Source: Pseudomonas syringae (GTDB lineage Bacteria > Pseudomonadota > Gammaproteobacteria > Pseudomonadales > Pseudomonadaceae). Taken from it: DNA of 64,000 nt. Positions 26,744 to 35,450 of this stretch are shown here, in pieces. A program made the translations under genes and the position numbers. The stretch lies in contig NZ_CP066265.1 of assembly GCF_023278085.1 (NCBI RefSeq), forward strand, positions 2,138,501-2,202,500. Reading direction: 5' to 3'. Every line of letters starts with the position of its first letter. Within the stretch, counting starts at the first letter, position 1. A model generated the notes under the pieces. That model made no database searches. It saw nothing but the letters and a program-made list of their open reading frames with translations, and was not told where the DNA came from.

Positions 26744-27997
26744 TCACGTGCTTACGGCATGATCCGGTTTAAGCTCGGGTTTGCTATTGGCGCGCGAAAG
26801 CGTCTCCGGCACAGCGAGCCATAACAGCACGAATGCAACGGCCGCAACCCCTGCCAGGGTCAGGAACGCTGCGCTATAGCCCGCCGCGTGCACCACAAAA
26901 CCGGCCAGGCTGTTGCTCAACGCCGCGCCCAGGCCGAACAGGGTCGACAGCGCGCCAAGACTGACGTTGAAGCGTCCACTGCCCTGGGTCAGATCCTTGA
27001 CCATCAATGGGAACAGGGCACCGAACAAGCCTGCGCCGATACCATCAAGCATCTGCACCGCCACCAGCCAGTACGGGTCATCGGACAGGGTATAGAGCAC
27101 TCCACGAATCGGCAGGAATAGAAAACCGGCCAGCAACAGCGGCTTGCGCCCCCAGACATCCGCTTTCATCCCCACCAGCAGCGCCGCCGGGACCATGACC
27201 AGTTGCGCAGCAACGATGCACGCCGACGTCAGCGGCGTCGCCATCTGCATGTTGATCTGTGACAGTTTCTGGCTTACCAGCGGCAGCATCGCCGCATTGG
27301 CCAGGTGGAACAGCGCGCAGCAGATGCCAAACATCAATAGCGGCTTGTTACTCAGGAGTGCGGCCAGCCCGGAAGGTTGATGACCGCTGGAGTCGTGACT
27401 GGCATCGAAGCCGCGCGCAACGTCATGATCAATCGCATCGGCGGAGACAAAACTGATCGCAATAACGCTCGCCAGCGCCATGGCCGCCATCAGATAAAAC
27501 ACCGCAATCGGGCCAAACAGATAGGCAAAGCCGCCTGCCAGCAAGGCTGCACAAGCATTACCCGCGTGGTTGAAGGTCTCGTTGCGCCCGGTACGCCGGG
27601 TAAACGCTTTCGGCCCGGTAATGCCCAGCGATATGGCAGCGATGGCGGGTGCGAACACCGAAGCGGCAACGCTGCTCAGCGCCTGGGTCAGGGCGACGAG
27701 GGTAAATGACGAGGTAAAGGGCAAAATCAGGCAGCTCAGCGTTACCAGCAACGCCGCCACGCCGATCATCGCGCGCTTGTAGGGCGTGCGGTCGATCAGC
27801 GCGCCGGCAGGCGTCTGGGTCAGCAAGCCGGCGATACCGGCGATGGTCATGACCACGCCGATACTTGCCGGGTCCCATTTGTGGACCGCCAGCAGGTAAA
27901 TCGCCAGGTACGGACCCAGGCCATCGCGCACGTCGGCGAGAAAGAAGTTCAGGCTATCCAGTGACAAGGTATTGCGGCGATCTGCATGGCTGGTCAA
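26744..27997 (-). CDS. Major facilitator superfamily transporter
   Basis: This 417-residue protein has 12 hydrophobic segments and MFS signatures (GALIDRTPYKRAMIG between TM2 and TM3, and MKADVWGRKPLLLAG in the equivalent place of the second half). A hydrophilic central loop around residues 185-215 (VARGFDASHDSSGHQPSG) separates the halves. It is an inner-membrane, proton-driven carrier or drug-efflux pump; the substrate cannot be inferred. Confidence 0.88.
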   Translation of the reverse strand: MTSHADRRNTLSLDSLNFFLADVRDGLGPYLAIYLLAVHKWDPASIGVVMTIAGIAGLLTQTPAGALIDRTPYKRAMIGVAALLVTLSCLILPFTSSFTLVALTQALSSVAASVFAPAIAAISLGITGPKAFTRRTGRNETFNHAGNACAALLAGGFAYLFGPIAVFYLMAAMALASVIAISFVSADAIDHDVARGFDASHDSSGHQPSGLAALLSNKPLLMFGICCALFHLANAAMLPLVSQKLSQINMQMATPLTSACIVAAQLVMVPAALLVGMKADVWGRKPLLLAGFLFLPIRGVLYTLSDDPYWLVAVQMLDGIGAGLFGALFPLMVKDLTQGSGRFNVSLGALSTLFGLGAALSNSLAGFVVHAAGYSAAFLTLAGVAAVAFVLLWLAVPETLSRANSKPELKPDHAVST

Positions 27998-28104
27998 GAG
28001 TCATATTCCCGTCGTTTGTCAGACCCCAGGTAACCGAGTCATGAAACATTCTGACATGAACTGTTTTCCAGAAGTTTCCTGAGCGCAGGTGAAACTTTCG
28101 ACTA

Positions 28105-28293
28105 TCAAATACTCTTTTTTTGCAGGCTTTTCATACGCTGGCCGGCACGTTGCACGGCAGCCATCTTCTCCGGGCGTTTCATGCGCTTCCATTTGCGAAT
28201 GTCATCCTTGGTGCGCCCGCAACTGACGCATAGGTCGCCACTGAGCTGGCACACGGAAATGCACGGGTTTTCGATATCCTTGGCCATCTTCAA
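28105..28293 (-). CDS. DUF1289 protein
   Basis: This 62-residue protein carries the DUF1289 cysteine signature NPCISVCQLSGDLCVSCGRT (residues 9-28), a probable metal site, followed by a basic helix (DDIRKWKRMKRPEKMAAVQR). Its function is unknown in the family. Its start overlaps the previous gene's stop as ATGA, so the two are co-translated. Confidence 0.88.
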   Translation of the reverse strand: MKMAKDIENPCISVCQLSGDLCVSCGRTKDDIRKWKRMKRPEKMAAVQRAGQRMKSLQKKSI

Positions 28294-28661
28294 CCCCGCC
28301 TGGTGTATTTGCGCCTGATGCGTTGCTGCCAGTCACCGCCGTTCTCGATGTGGCATTGCTCTTCACAATCGACCTGCACATGCGCCGAGACGTTCGGCAC
28401 CTTCACCTGCGCCTCTGCGAACGCTTCAGCGGTCAACTCGATCATCCGCTCATCCAGCTCGCGTTCCAGCGCGGCATGCTTGTCTGCCAGCGTATCGAAA
28501 ACCCAGACCACCTGCAGGCTGGCCGGGAAGGCTGCGTAATCGACCTCGTGAGTCAGCCAGCAAAAACCGGGCAGTTCAGACTTGGCTGTCTCGCAGGCTT
28601 GTGTCAGCGCAGTGACCAAAAGGCGCTCGGTACGGGCCTGTTCACGTTTGCTTGAGGGCAT
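28290..28661 (-). CDS. Conserved small protein of unknown function
   Basis: This 123-residue protein begins MPSSKREQARTERLLVTALT when ATG 28661 is used; an in-frame ATG at 28697 would add 12 residues with no better ribosome site. It looks like a mixed alpha/beta protein with FCWLTHEVDYAAFPASLQVV in the middle and two cysteines in VDCEEQCHIENGGDWQQRIR near the end. No known domain is recognised. It overlaps the DUF1289 gene by 4 bp. Confidence 0.72.
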   Translation of the reverse strand: MPSSKREQARTERLLVTALTQACETAKSELPGFCWLTHEVDYAAFPASLQVVWVFDTLADKHAALERELDERMIELTAEAFAEAQVKVPNVSAHVQVDCEEQCHIENGGDWQQRIRRKYTRRG

Positions 28662-28863
28662 CGTAGACCTGGGTGCATAGAAGGTTCGGCTGCGCACGAT
28701 ACCTGATTACCGGATCAGCCCCCAAGACCAAAACCATTCAATCATTCTTGTGTGCCCGTCGCACTCATCTGCCGTGGGTGCGGTCTCAACATCTGGACAG
28801 GGCGCAGACCACCCCGTCCAGCAACAACGCTCGGTCCACTATAAAAAACAAGGAAGATGCATT

Positions 28864-29955
28864 ATGGATTTCACCCCCTCAAATACCGTCACCGACCAAA
28901 ACCGTCGGGGCTTTCTGAAAAAGTCACTGGCTGTTTCGGCAACCGTGGCCGCCATTGGCTCGCTGCCGCGCTTGTCCTTTGCCCAGCCGCTGACCCAGCG
29001 CTATCCCGATCCGCTGGTCAGCGCTCTGGATGACAGCTTCATGGACATACGCATTTTCAACGCCAGCGTCGAGAAGCTGGCCAGCGGCATGCGCTGGGCC
29101 GAGGGGCCGGTATGGATTGGCGACGGTCGCTATCTGCTGGTCAGCGACATCGCCAATAACCGCATCATGCGCTGGGATGAGGTGACGGGTGAGCTGTCTG
29201 TGTACCGCGAGCATTCGAATTTTTCCAACGGCATGTGCCGCGACCGTCAGGGCCGCTTGCTGGTCTGTGAAGGTTCGAGCACCACCAACGAGGGGCGACG
29301 TGTAACGCGTACCGAGTACAACGGGCGCATCACCGTGCTGGCCGACAGCTTTGACGGCAAGCCTTTCAACTCTCCCAATGATATCGCCTGTAAACGTGAC
29401 GGCTCGATCTGGTTCACCGATCCGACCTTTCAGGCCAACAGCGACTACGAAGGTCGCAAGGTCAGGCAGGAGCAGCCGTTCGGGGTCTATCGCATCGACC
29501 CTGCGAACGGCACAGTCAGCCGGGTGATCGACGATCTGGCAGGCCCCAACGGGCTGTGCTTTTCGCCGGACGAGAAAACCTTGTATGTGGTCGAAGGTCG
29601 TGCAAAACCCAATGGACTCATCTGGGCGATAGCGGTTAATGACGATGGCACGCTTGGCGCTCGGCGCAAGCACATTGAAGGCCTGGAGTACGCGGCCATT
29701 GACGGCATCAAGTGCGACGAGAGCGGCAATTTGTGGTGTGGATGGGGTGGTAACGGTGATCCCAGGGCTGATATGGAGAAGCTTGACGGGGTGCGGGTGT
29801 TCAATCCGCAAGGTAAAGCCATCGGCCATATCAGCTTGCCGGAGCGCTGCGCCAATGTCTGCTTCGGCGGGCGCGAGGGCAATCGGCTCTTTATGGCCAG
29901 CAGCCATTCGCTTTATTCGGTGTTTGTAAATGCTCGCGGAGCCACATTCGCCTGA
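28864..29955 (+). CDS. Tat-exported SMP-30/gluconolactonase-like protein
   Basis: This 363-residue protein has a twin-arginine signal (NRRGFLKK, residues 13-20) with cleavage after RLSFA, then a six-bladed propeller of the SMP-30/gluconolactonase family: EGPVWIGDGRYLLVSDIANN, FNSPNDIACKRDGSIWFTDP, GPNGLCFSPDEKTLYVVEG, DGIKCDESGNLWCGWGG. The metal-binding Glu, Asn and Asp positions are present. It is probably a periplasmic lactonase acting on sugar lactones. ATG 28864 follows AAGGAAG; the longer frame upstream is unlikely. Confidence 0.9.
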   Translation: MDFTPSNTVTDQNRRGFLKKSLAVSATVAAIGSLPRLSFAQPLTQRYPDPLVSALDDSFMDIRIFNASVEKLASGMRWAEGPVWIGDGRYLLVSDIANNRIMRWDEVTGELSVYREHSNFSNGMCRDRQGRLLVCEGSSTTNEGRRVTRTEYNGRITVLADSFDGKPFNSPNDIACKRDGSIWFTDPTFQANSDYEGRKVRQEQPFGVYRIDPANGTVSRVIDDLAGPNGLCFSPDEKTLYVVEGRAKPNGLIWAIAVNDDGTLGARRKHIEGLEYAAIDGIKCDESGNLWCGWGGNGDPRADMEKLDGVRVFNPQGKAIGHISLPERCANVCFGGREGNRLFMASSHSLYSVFVNARGATFA

Positions 29956-29968
29956 TCGATCAGCGTCA

Positions 29969-29996
29969 GACGGCGGCGTGCAGTGTGCGCGCCGTC
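29969..29996 (+). terminator. Possible terminator after the lactonase gene
   Basis: GACGGCG (29969-29975) pairs with CGCCGTC (29990-29996) around a 14-nt loop, just past the stop. No strong T run follows. Confidence 0.4.
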
Positions 29997-30062
29997 AATT
30001 GAGTCGAACCCCTGAGAACATGCCGGGTCTGTTCCTGTAATTACTCTCAGGGATAGTTATTT

Positions 30063-30896
30063 ATGTCGGCGCAACGCGGCCTTGTTTTACTTGCACGAGG
30101 CGGTTATGCCGCCCGTGGTGTGGTTTATCTGATTATCGGCCTGTTTGCTGTTCTGGCAGCTCAGGGCTCGTCGCAACCGACTGACAGCCACAGCAGTCTG
30201 GAGGCGTTGTTGAGTCAGCCGTTCGGCAACGTGCTGGTCGGGTTGGTGGTGGTCGGTCTTCTGGCCTTCGCGGCCTGGCGAGTGCTGCAAGCCACGCGCG
30301 ATGTCGACCACCATGGCCGCGAATTCAAGGGGCTGGTGATTCGGGGCGGGCTGCTGGTGGGCGGTTTCACCTACGGGGCGCTGGCGTTGTTCGCGCTTGG
30401 CCTACTGGTGAGCGGGCTGAAAAGCTCGGGTGGCTCGGGCGGCAGCCAGACCAAGGACCTGCTGGCTTCGATTTTGTCGTGGGATCACTCCAACCTGCTG
30501 GTTTATGTGGTTGCGCTGGTGCCACTGGGGTTGGGCATCGTGCATATCATCAAGGGCTACAAGGCCTCTTTCGAGAAGTATTTCGAGGCTGACGAAGACG
30601 TCATGAAGTACGTTCGCCCGGTCTCGCGCTTCGGCCTGATAGCTCGTGGCGTAGCGTTCATTGAAATTGCCGTGTTGCTGGCTGTCAGTGGCTCCAGCTA
30701 TCAGGCCATGCACCCGCCAGGCATGAAAGACGCGCTCAATGGCTTGCAGGAACTGCCTGCCGGTGGGCTGGTGTTGCTGATCGTGGCGCTGGGGCTGATT
30801 GCGTTTTCGGTGTACAGCTTTGCCCAGGCTGCGTGGCGCAAGATCAATATGGATGTACCGAATGCGCCGGACGCGGTCACCCGCCACTTTCGCTGA
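30063..30896 (+). CDS. DUF1206 membrane protein
   Basis: This 277-residue membrane protein has six predicted spans in three repeated pairs. Each repeat begins with an ARGGYAARGVVYLIIG-like or RFGLIARGVAFIEIA-like segment, as in DUF1206. Function is unknown. It lies alone on the plus strand and converges on the nuclease gene with a hairpin between. Confidence 0.87.
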   Translation: MSAQRGLVLLARGGYAARGVVYLIIGLFAVLAAQGSSQPTDSHSSLEALLSQPFGNVLVGLVVVGLLAFAAWRVLQATRDVDHHGREFKGLVIRGGLLVGGFTYGALALFALGLLVSGLKSSGGSGGSQTKDLLASILSWDHSNLLVYVVALVPLGLGIVHIIKGYKASFEKYFEADEDVMKYVRPVSRFGLIARGVAFIEIAVLLAVSGSSYQAMHPPGMKDALNGLQELPAGGLVLLIVALGLIAFSVYSFAQAAWRKINMDVPNAPDAVTRHFR

Positions 30897-30911
30897 TCGT
30901 CTGCAAAAACA

Positions 30912-30945
30912 GAGGGCTGCGTGACGCTATGGTCGTGCAGCCCTC
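30912..30945. terminator. Hairpin between convergent genes
   Basis: GAGGGCTGC (30912-30920) pairs perfectly with GCAGCCCTC (30937-30945) between the DUF1206 and nuclease stops. It could serve both. Confidence 0.6.
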
Positions 30946-30952
30946 AAGTACG

Positions 30953-31921
30953 TCACACCCGAATATCCTGCGGCCCACGGATCTGCGCTTCGATGCGGGT
31001 GCCGGTCAGGCGCTCTTCGTTGGAGAAACCGTCGTAAGCGGACAGATCGCCAAAACGAATGCCGGTGAGTTGTTCGATCTGCGCGACGCTGCGTTGCCAG
31101 GTTCTGAGCGGGCCGAACATGATGTCCAGCTTACCCAGTTCAGTGGTCTGATCGATCATGTAGGCGCTGGCCGAGGGCTTGCCATCGTCGCCGAGAAATG
31201 CCACCACCTTCCAGAACGCTGACGGAATTCTGATATTGCGGTAACTGCGATCGTCGTCACGCAGCACCGGCCCGGTGAACACGGTTACCCGGGATTTCCA
31301 GCGTCGTGTGTTATCGAGGATGTAGTCCTCAAGCTCCAGCCAGGTCTTCTGATTGAACGCGCCCATCTGCGGCGAGCAGTTGGTGAAATGGAACGTGTCA
31401 CCGTTGGCCACTTCGGCTTCCTTGCCCCAATTGGGGTCTTGACGCCTGACCAGATGACCGCGATCCAGCAAATTGTCGGCGTACACGTTTTCGCCGATCT
31501 GCGCTTCGGCGGGCAAGCGGCCGTCAAATGACCAGGCGTCCTTGCTGCGTTTGACCTCTACGCTGCTGGCGCCATCGATATTGACGCCGACATAAAGCGC
31601 CAAACGCCGGCTGCGCGACATGGTGATGGAAAAGTGCGTGTAATCGAGGCGATTGCCGGTGTTTTCCAGTGGATAGACATCAGGTGCCAGTTCCTCATCT
31701 GTAGAAGGCCAGGGCACGATGAAGTCGCCAAGGAAGTCGTCGGCATACCCCTTGCGCTTCTTCAAGTCACTTGCCGGTGTAGTGCGAGGTGCGGCAAGCG
31801 CCTGTGGCTCGAGCAATGCGGAGCTGGACGTCAGGGGTTTGAGGTCGGCAAGACGGGGACGGTAAGCGAGGTCGGTGGTTAACTTCTTGTCAGGCACGGT
31901 ACTTGCTCCTGCGTTAGGCAC
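30953..31921 (-). CDS. DNA/RNA non-specific endonuclease (DRGH family)
   Basis: This 322-residue protein contains the beta-beta-alpha-metal nuclease core: DRGHLVRRQD (catalytic His156), then NCSPQMGAFNQKTW with metal-ligand Asn190, and VFTGPVLRDDD. The family cuts single- and double-stranded DNA and RNA. There is no signal peptide; residues 1-60 are a polar Ala/Pro/Lys-rich segment. A potent nuclease without an export signal needs either another secretion route or an inhibitor, and I see no obvious immunity gene next to it. Confidence 0.88.
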   Translation of the reverse strand: MPNAGASTVPDKKLTTDLAYRPRLADLKPLTSSSALLEPQALAAPRTTPASDLKKRKGYADDFLGDFIVPWPSTDEELAPDVYPLENTGNRLDYTHFSITMSRSRRLALYVGVNIDGASSVEVKRSKDAWSFDGRLPAEAQIGENVYADNLLDRGHLVRRQDPNWGKEAEVANGDTFHFTNCSPQMGAFNQKTWLELEDYILDNTRRWKSRVTVFTGPVLRDDDRSYRNIRIPSAFWKVVAFLGDDGKPSASAYMIDQTTELGKLDIMFGPLRTWQRSVAQIEQLTGIRFGDLSAYDGFSNEERLTGTRIEAQIRGPQDIRV

Positions 31922-32050
31922 GAAAGGTGTAACAGTTCACCATAGTCGCGTTACCGGCTCACGTCAGGCGAGGGTGGCCGGACAGCTTTCGCAATCGGTT
32001 GATCGTTTTCGTCTTTAATATCAAATAGCCCGGGTCTGCAGTACTCTGCG

Positions 32051-32077
32051 GCGCATCAGGCGCATCAGGCGCATCAG
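32051..32077. repeat. Three tandem 9-bp units
   Basis: GCGCATCAG is repeated three times without interruption in the leader of the downstream chemoreceptor gene, upstream of its candidate FliA promoter. It is a short simple repeat that may vary in copy number. Confidence 0.9.
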
Positions 32078-32131
32078 GCGCCTTGAGCTGTGTGGCTGTA
32101 GTTTCAGGCCTGCGCATGGCAATTCATGCGT

Positions 32132-32158
32132 TAAAGCTTTGGCGTCGACGGGCGTTAA
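32132..32158 (+). promoter_or_regulatory. FliA (sigma-28)-like promoter
   Basis: TAAAGCTT (32132-32139), 11 nt, then GGCGTTAA (32151-32158), compared with TAAAGTTT-N11-GCCGATAA. Seven of eight and six of eight positions agree with exact spacing. It lies 41 bp before the chemoreceptor start. Confidence 0.55.
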
Positions 32159-32198
32159 CCATCGCATGTGAATCACCTTGCACCCCAGGAGCAGCAGA

Positions 32199-33995
32199 AT
32201 GCAGACGTTAAAGGCTTTGTATGAGTCAGTTGAAAGGCAGTTTTTCGACACACTGACCAAGAAGCTATCAAGTCTTTTTCTGCTCGTCCTGGTCAGCGCG
32301 CTGCTGTACGGGGTGGCCTTGAGCATTCGCTCCGACATCATGCTGCAATTGCGTGGCACGCAAATGGACGCTGCCGCACTGGGCCAGATACAGGGCCAGC
32401 TTGATGCGCTGAGTAACGCCATTCTGCTGAGCACGCTCTTCACGCTGGTGATGGTCAGCTTCATGATCTGGTATTTTCGCCACCTGATCGTGCGCCCGGT
32501 CCTGTCCATGACCCGTGCACTGGAAGAGGTCGCCAGCGGCGAGGGCGATCTGTCAAAGGACTTGCCACTGCTCACCCATGATGAAATTCGCGTGCTGGCC
32601 AGTACCTGCAACCGCTTTCTGGCCAAACAGCGAGAGGTTATCAGCAGCATTCAGGGGCTGACGGTGCAGATCGCGGTCGAGTCGGCACGCTCGCTGAAAA
32701 ACATCAGTGATTCCAGTGACAGCGCTACCGATCAGGCGCGCTTTGCCCGTGAAGTCATGGATCAGAGCAACATGGCGGTGGGCAGCATCGAGGATGTTTC
32801 GCAGCAGACTCAGGGCATTTCCAGCACCACCGCGCAGAACCTGAGCATGGCCCGTGATTCATACGCCGAACTGCTGGAAGTGACCGGCAACATCAGCCAG
32901 ATATCCAGCAGTCTCAACGAGTTCGGTACGCTGGTCTCGGGGCTGAATCAGCGTTCATCGAGCATCAAATCCATCGTCGGGCTGATCCAGCAGATTTCTG
33001 CCCAAACCAATTTGCTTGCTCTCAATGCGGCGATTGAAGCTGCACGGGCCGGGGAGAGCGGTCGTGGCTTTGCCGTGGTGGCCGACGAGGTGCGTACCCT
33101 GGCGCAAAATGTGAGCCGGGCGACTGAAGACATCTCCCGCAACATCGACGCGATGCTGGAGGAAGTCAGTTCCACGCACCAACAGACCATTCAGATCAGC
33201 CACAGCGCCCGGGAAACCCAGATGGTGGTGGAGCGCGCCTCAGGTCATTTCGAAAGCATGATCGGCGACTTCGAGTCCACCAATGACAAACTGGCCGATA
33301 TCGCTGAGCACATCCAGCAGTTCGCCTCCACCAATACTGGCATCAACGAGCGGGTGACGCGGATCTATTCCGACAGCCAGGCCATTGACCAGCGCATGCA
33401 ACATTCGGCGACGGCGACCCGTGATCTGTCTGGTGTGGCTGAACAGGTGCAGGCGCTACTCGGCCGGTTCGTGCTGGGCCATGGCGAACTGGACGCAGCG
33501 ATCACCCGTGCCAGCCAGTGCCGTGACATTCTGCAAGTGCGCCTGGCCGAGTTGCACAAACAGGGCGTCAACCTGTTTGATCAAAGCTACAAGCTGATTC
33601 CGGGTACCGACCCCAAGCAATACACCACCGGTTACACCGAGCGTTTCGCGCAAGTCTGTCAGGAGGAATGCGACAAGCTGACCAAAGGCACGCGAGGCGG
33701 GAAAGTCACGTTCATCGTAGACAGCAAAGGTTATTGCCCGGTCAACAACAGTTGGGTGTCGCAAAAACCGACCGGCAATCGCGAAATCGACCTGCCGGTG
33801 TGTCGTAACAAACGCATGTTCGCCGACCCGATCGGCTTGCGTGCAGCGGGTAACAAACAGCGCTTCCTGTTGCAGACTTACTTGCGTGATACCGGCGAGA
33901 TCATGACCGAAATCGATGTGCCGTTCTTTTTCGAGGGGCGCCACTGGGGCAATTTGCGGATGGGCTTCGATGCGGCTCTGTTGTTGGGCAAGTGA
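32199..33995 (+). CDS. Chemoreceptor with a C-terminal putative sensor domain
   Basis: This 598-residue methyl-accepting protein starts at ATG 32199 after CCAGGAGCAGCAG. Two TM spans (about 23-42 and 76-96) flank only a 33-residue periplasmic loop, too small for a ligand domain. HAMP follows, then a signalling domain with [17 protein letters not shown] and [15 protein letters not shown]. After the signalling domain come about 170 more residues containing [30 protein letters not shown], and [16 protein letters not shown]. These resemble Cache-type ligand domains but lie on the cytoplasmic side, and hold several cysteines. This placement is unusual for chemoreceptors. Confidence 0.9.
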   Translation: MQTLKALYESVERQFFDTLTKKLSSLFLLVLVSALLYGVALSIRSDIMLQLRGTQMDAAALGQIQGQLDALSNAILLSTLFTLVMVSFMIWYFRHLIVRPVLSMTRALEEVASGEGDLSKDLPLLTHDEIRVLASTCNRFLAKQREVISSIQGLTVQIAVESARSLKNISDSSDSATDQARFAREVMDQSNMAVGSIEDVSQQTQGISSTTAQNLSMARDSYAELLEVTGNISQISSSLNEFGTLVSGLNQRSSSIKSIVGLIQQISAQTNLLALNAAIEAARAGESGRGFAVVADEVRTLAQNVSRATEDISRNIDAMLEEVSSTHQQTIQISHSARETQMVVERASGHFESMIGDFESTNDKLADIAEHIQQFASTNTGINERVTRIYSDSQAIDQRMQHSATATRDLSGVAEQVQALLGRFVLGHGELDAAITRASQCRDILQVRLAELHKQGVNLFDQSYKLIPGTDPKQYTTGYTERFAQVCQEECDKLTKGTRGGKVTFIVDSKGYCPVNNSWVSQKPTGNREIDLPVCRNKRMFADPIGLRAAGNKQRFLLQTYLRDTGEIMTEIDVPFFFEGRHWGNLRMGFDAALLLGK

Positions 33996-34048
33996 CGCAG
34001 TGTTCGGGGCAGACAGGCCTGCGCATCTTGCGCAGGCTGGCGTTGCTG

Positions 34049-34420
34049 TTAGCCCAACAAGTGCTGAGAGATATATCTGGATATCTGCACGACCGACGTC
34101 TTGCCGGTGAATTCGAATTTCACCTTGCCGATGGCCGAGAAGTAGATTTCCAGTTCAGAGTCCAGGTCGAAGGTGCCTGACGTTTCAACCGACCATGCCA
34201 CGATGTTTTTGTACGGCAGGGAAGTGAAGTCTTTCTTGCTGCCGGTCAGGCCCTGAACATTGACCGAAATAATGCGTTTGGTTGTGAACACTACGCCATC
34301 GCGCATGGACTTGTAGGCATCAATAACTTCTTCGTTATCCAGTAACAGATCCTTGACCCGCTCTGCATACTCGTCATTCTGCTTGAGTTTGAAGAAGCCC
34401 TTGTTATTGAAATCAATCAT
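34049..34420 (-). CDS. Bacterial PH-domain protein
   Basis: This 123-residue protein is a single bacterial pleckstrin-homology-like domain (IDAYKSMRDGVVFTTKRIIS, SLPYKNIVAWSVETSG, LEIYFSAIGKVKFEF). Such proteins are small and cytoplasmic and of unknown role, in places linked to stress response. Length equals the domain alone. It diverges from the DUF6482 gene. Confidence 0.87.
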   Translation of the reverse strand: MIDFNNKGFFKLKQNDEYAERVKDLLLDNEEVIDAYKSMRDGVVFTTKRIISVNVQGLTGSKKDFTSLPYKNIVAWSVETSGTFDLDSELEIYFSAIGKVKFEFTGKTSVVQISRYISQHLLG

Positions 34421-34634
34421 CTGTCTATCCTTGAATGTTCATGTGGACAAGGCGCGTAAAAGGCGCATGCCCTGCGCCCGGTGGCGGTGCAGAATAGCAT
34501 CGGTTGCGGCGCTTTATGCTGCAGTCACACAGGAGGATTGTGCCGGACGCACTTGAAACAACTGAACGTTCGCGCGGGCACAGGCTCAATTTCTACAAGG
34601 CGCTGATTTCCAGAACGCCCACGGAGGTGTGACT

Positions 34635-34940
34635 TTGAACATTCAAGACCTGACAAAGCATGTGAAGGATAAAAAGGTTCAGGAACTCGACCTGATCTCC
34701 ATGGAAGGCGGATCCTACGTGCTCCACGCACTGGTGGATGGCAAGTCTGTACCTGTCCAGGACTCGACCGGCAAAACCCTGCACGTCGCCTCGCTGGACG
34801 AAGCCCGTAAGGTGCTTTCTTCGGTGCCGGATGTGAAGCTGTTCATGGCCCAGGCCGTTGCCCACGATGAGATGGTGGGGCTCGACAGTGTTCAACCCGA
34901 GTCCTCCCGCCACGAGATTCCGTTGCGCTCCAGCCTGTGA
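34635..34940 (+). CDS. DUF6482-type small protein, TTG start
   Basis: This protein of 101 residues starts (M)NIQDLTKHVKDKK. The frame also offers GTG at 34629, but the ribosome site GGAGG (34623-34627) is only 1 nt from that codon and 7 nt from TTG 34635, so TTG is the likelier start. It is a small alpha/beta protein (LISMEGGSYVLHALVDGK, VASLDEARKVLSSVPDVKLF) matching a family found across pseudomonads with no known function. It converges on the RidA-like gene with 8 bp between stops. Confidence 0.78.
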   Translation: MNIQDLTKHVKDKKVQELDLISMEGGSYVLHALVDGKSVPVQDSTGKTLHVASLDEARKVLSSVPDVKLFMAQAVAHDEMVGLDSVQPESSRHEIPLRSSL

Positions 34941-34948
34941 TCGCGGGG

Positions 34949-35347
34949 TCAGACGCTGCGTCTGACCGCGATGCACTTGATCTCCAGCAACAGGCCGGGG
35001 TGTGCCAGTTCGGCTACGCCTATGCACGTCCAGGCGCATTGCCCGCGTGGAAAAATGCGGTTCTTCACCTCGCGAAATACCGGCATGTGCTCGCTCATGG
35101 CGACGTGATAGGTGGTCATGTCGACAATGTCGTCGAACGTGCAGCCGCCTTCGGCCAGTACGGTGCGCAGATTCTCCCAGCAGGCGATGAACTGCGCCTC
35201 CGGGTTGAGGATGATCTCCATCTCCCGGGTGCGCCCCACCTGCCCGGCGCAGTAGAGCGTGTTTCCCACTCTGACAGCAGGCGCATAGCCTGCGCGGTCC
35301 ATGATCGACTGCATGGTGGAAGGGACGATGATTTCGCGATCTGACAT
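34949..35347 (-). CDS. RidA/YjgF-family protein
   Basis: This 132-residue protein belongs to the RidA family, whose best-known members hydrolyse reactive enamines and imines. It shows VRVGNTLYCAGQVG, the NLRTVLAEGGCTFDDIVDMTTY helix-strand and a C-terminal LLEIKCIAVRR. The conserved Arg of active RidA proteins, usually near PRG in this part of the fold, corresponds to FPRGQCAWTCIGV. It is cytoplasmic and trimeric in the family. ATG 35347 (MSDREIIV) is preferred over 35356. Confidence 0.87.
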   Translation of the reverse strand: MSDREIIVPSTMQSIMDRAGYAPAVRVGNTLYCAGQVGRTREMEIILNPEAQFIACWENLRTVLAEGGCTFDDIVDMTTYHVAMSEHMPVFREVKNRIFPRGQCAWTCIGVAELAHPGLLLEIKCIAVRRSV

Positions 35348-35450
35348 GTGTAGCACCTGTTTGAAACGTCTGAGTCTGTAACGTCTAAGTGAGTAACATC
35401 TGCACAGTGCAATTGCTGTGTTGGCTCTGCGCGTCAGGCATTGCTGCGGC

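Noticed and set aside
32051..32077. Start of a CRISPR-like array
   Set aside because: Only three directly adjacent 9-bp units with no spacers.
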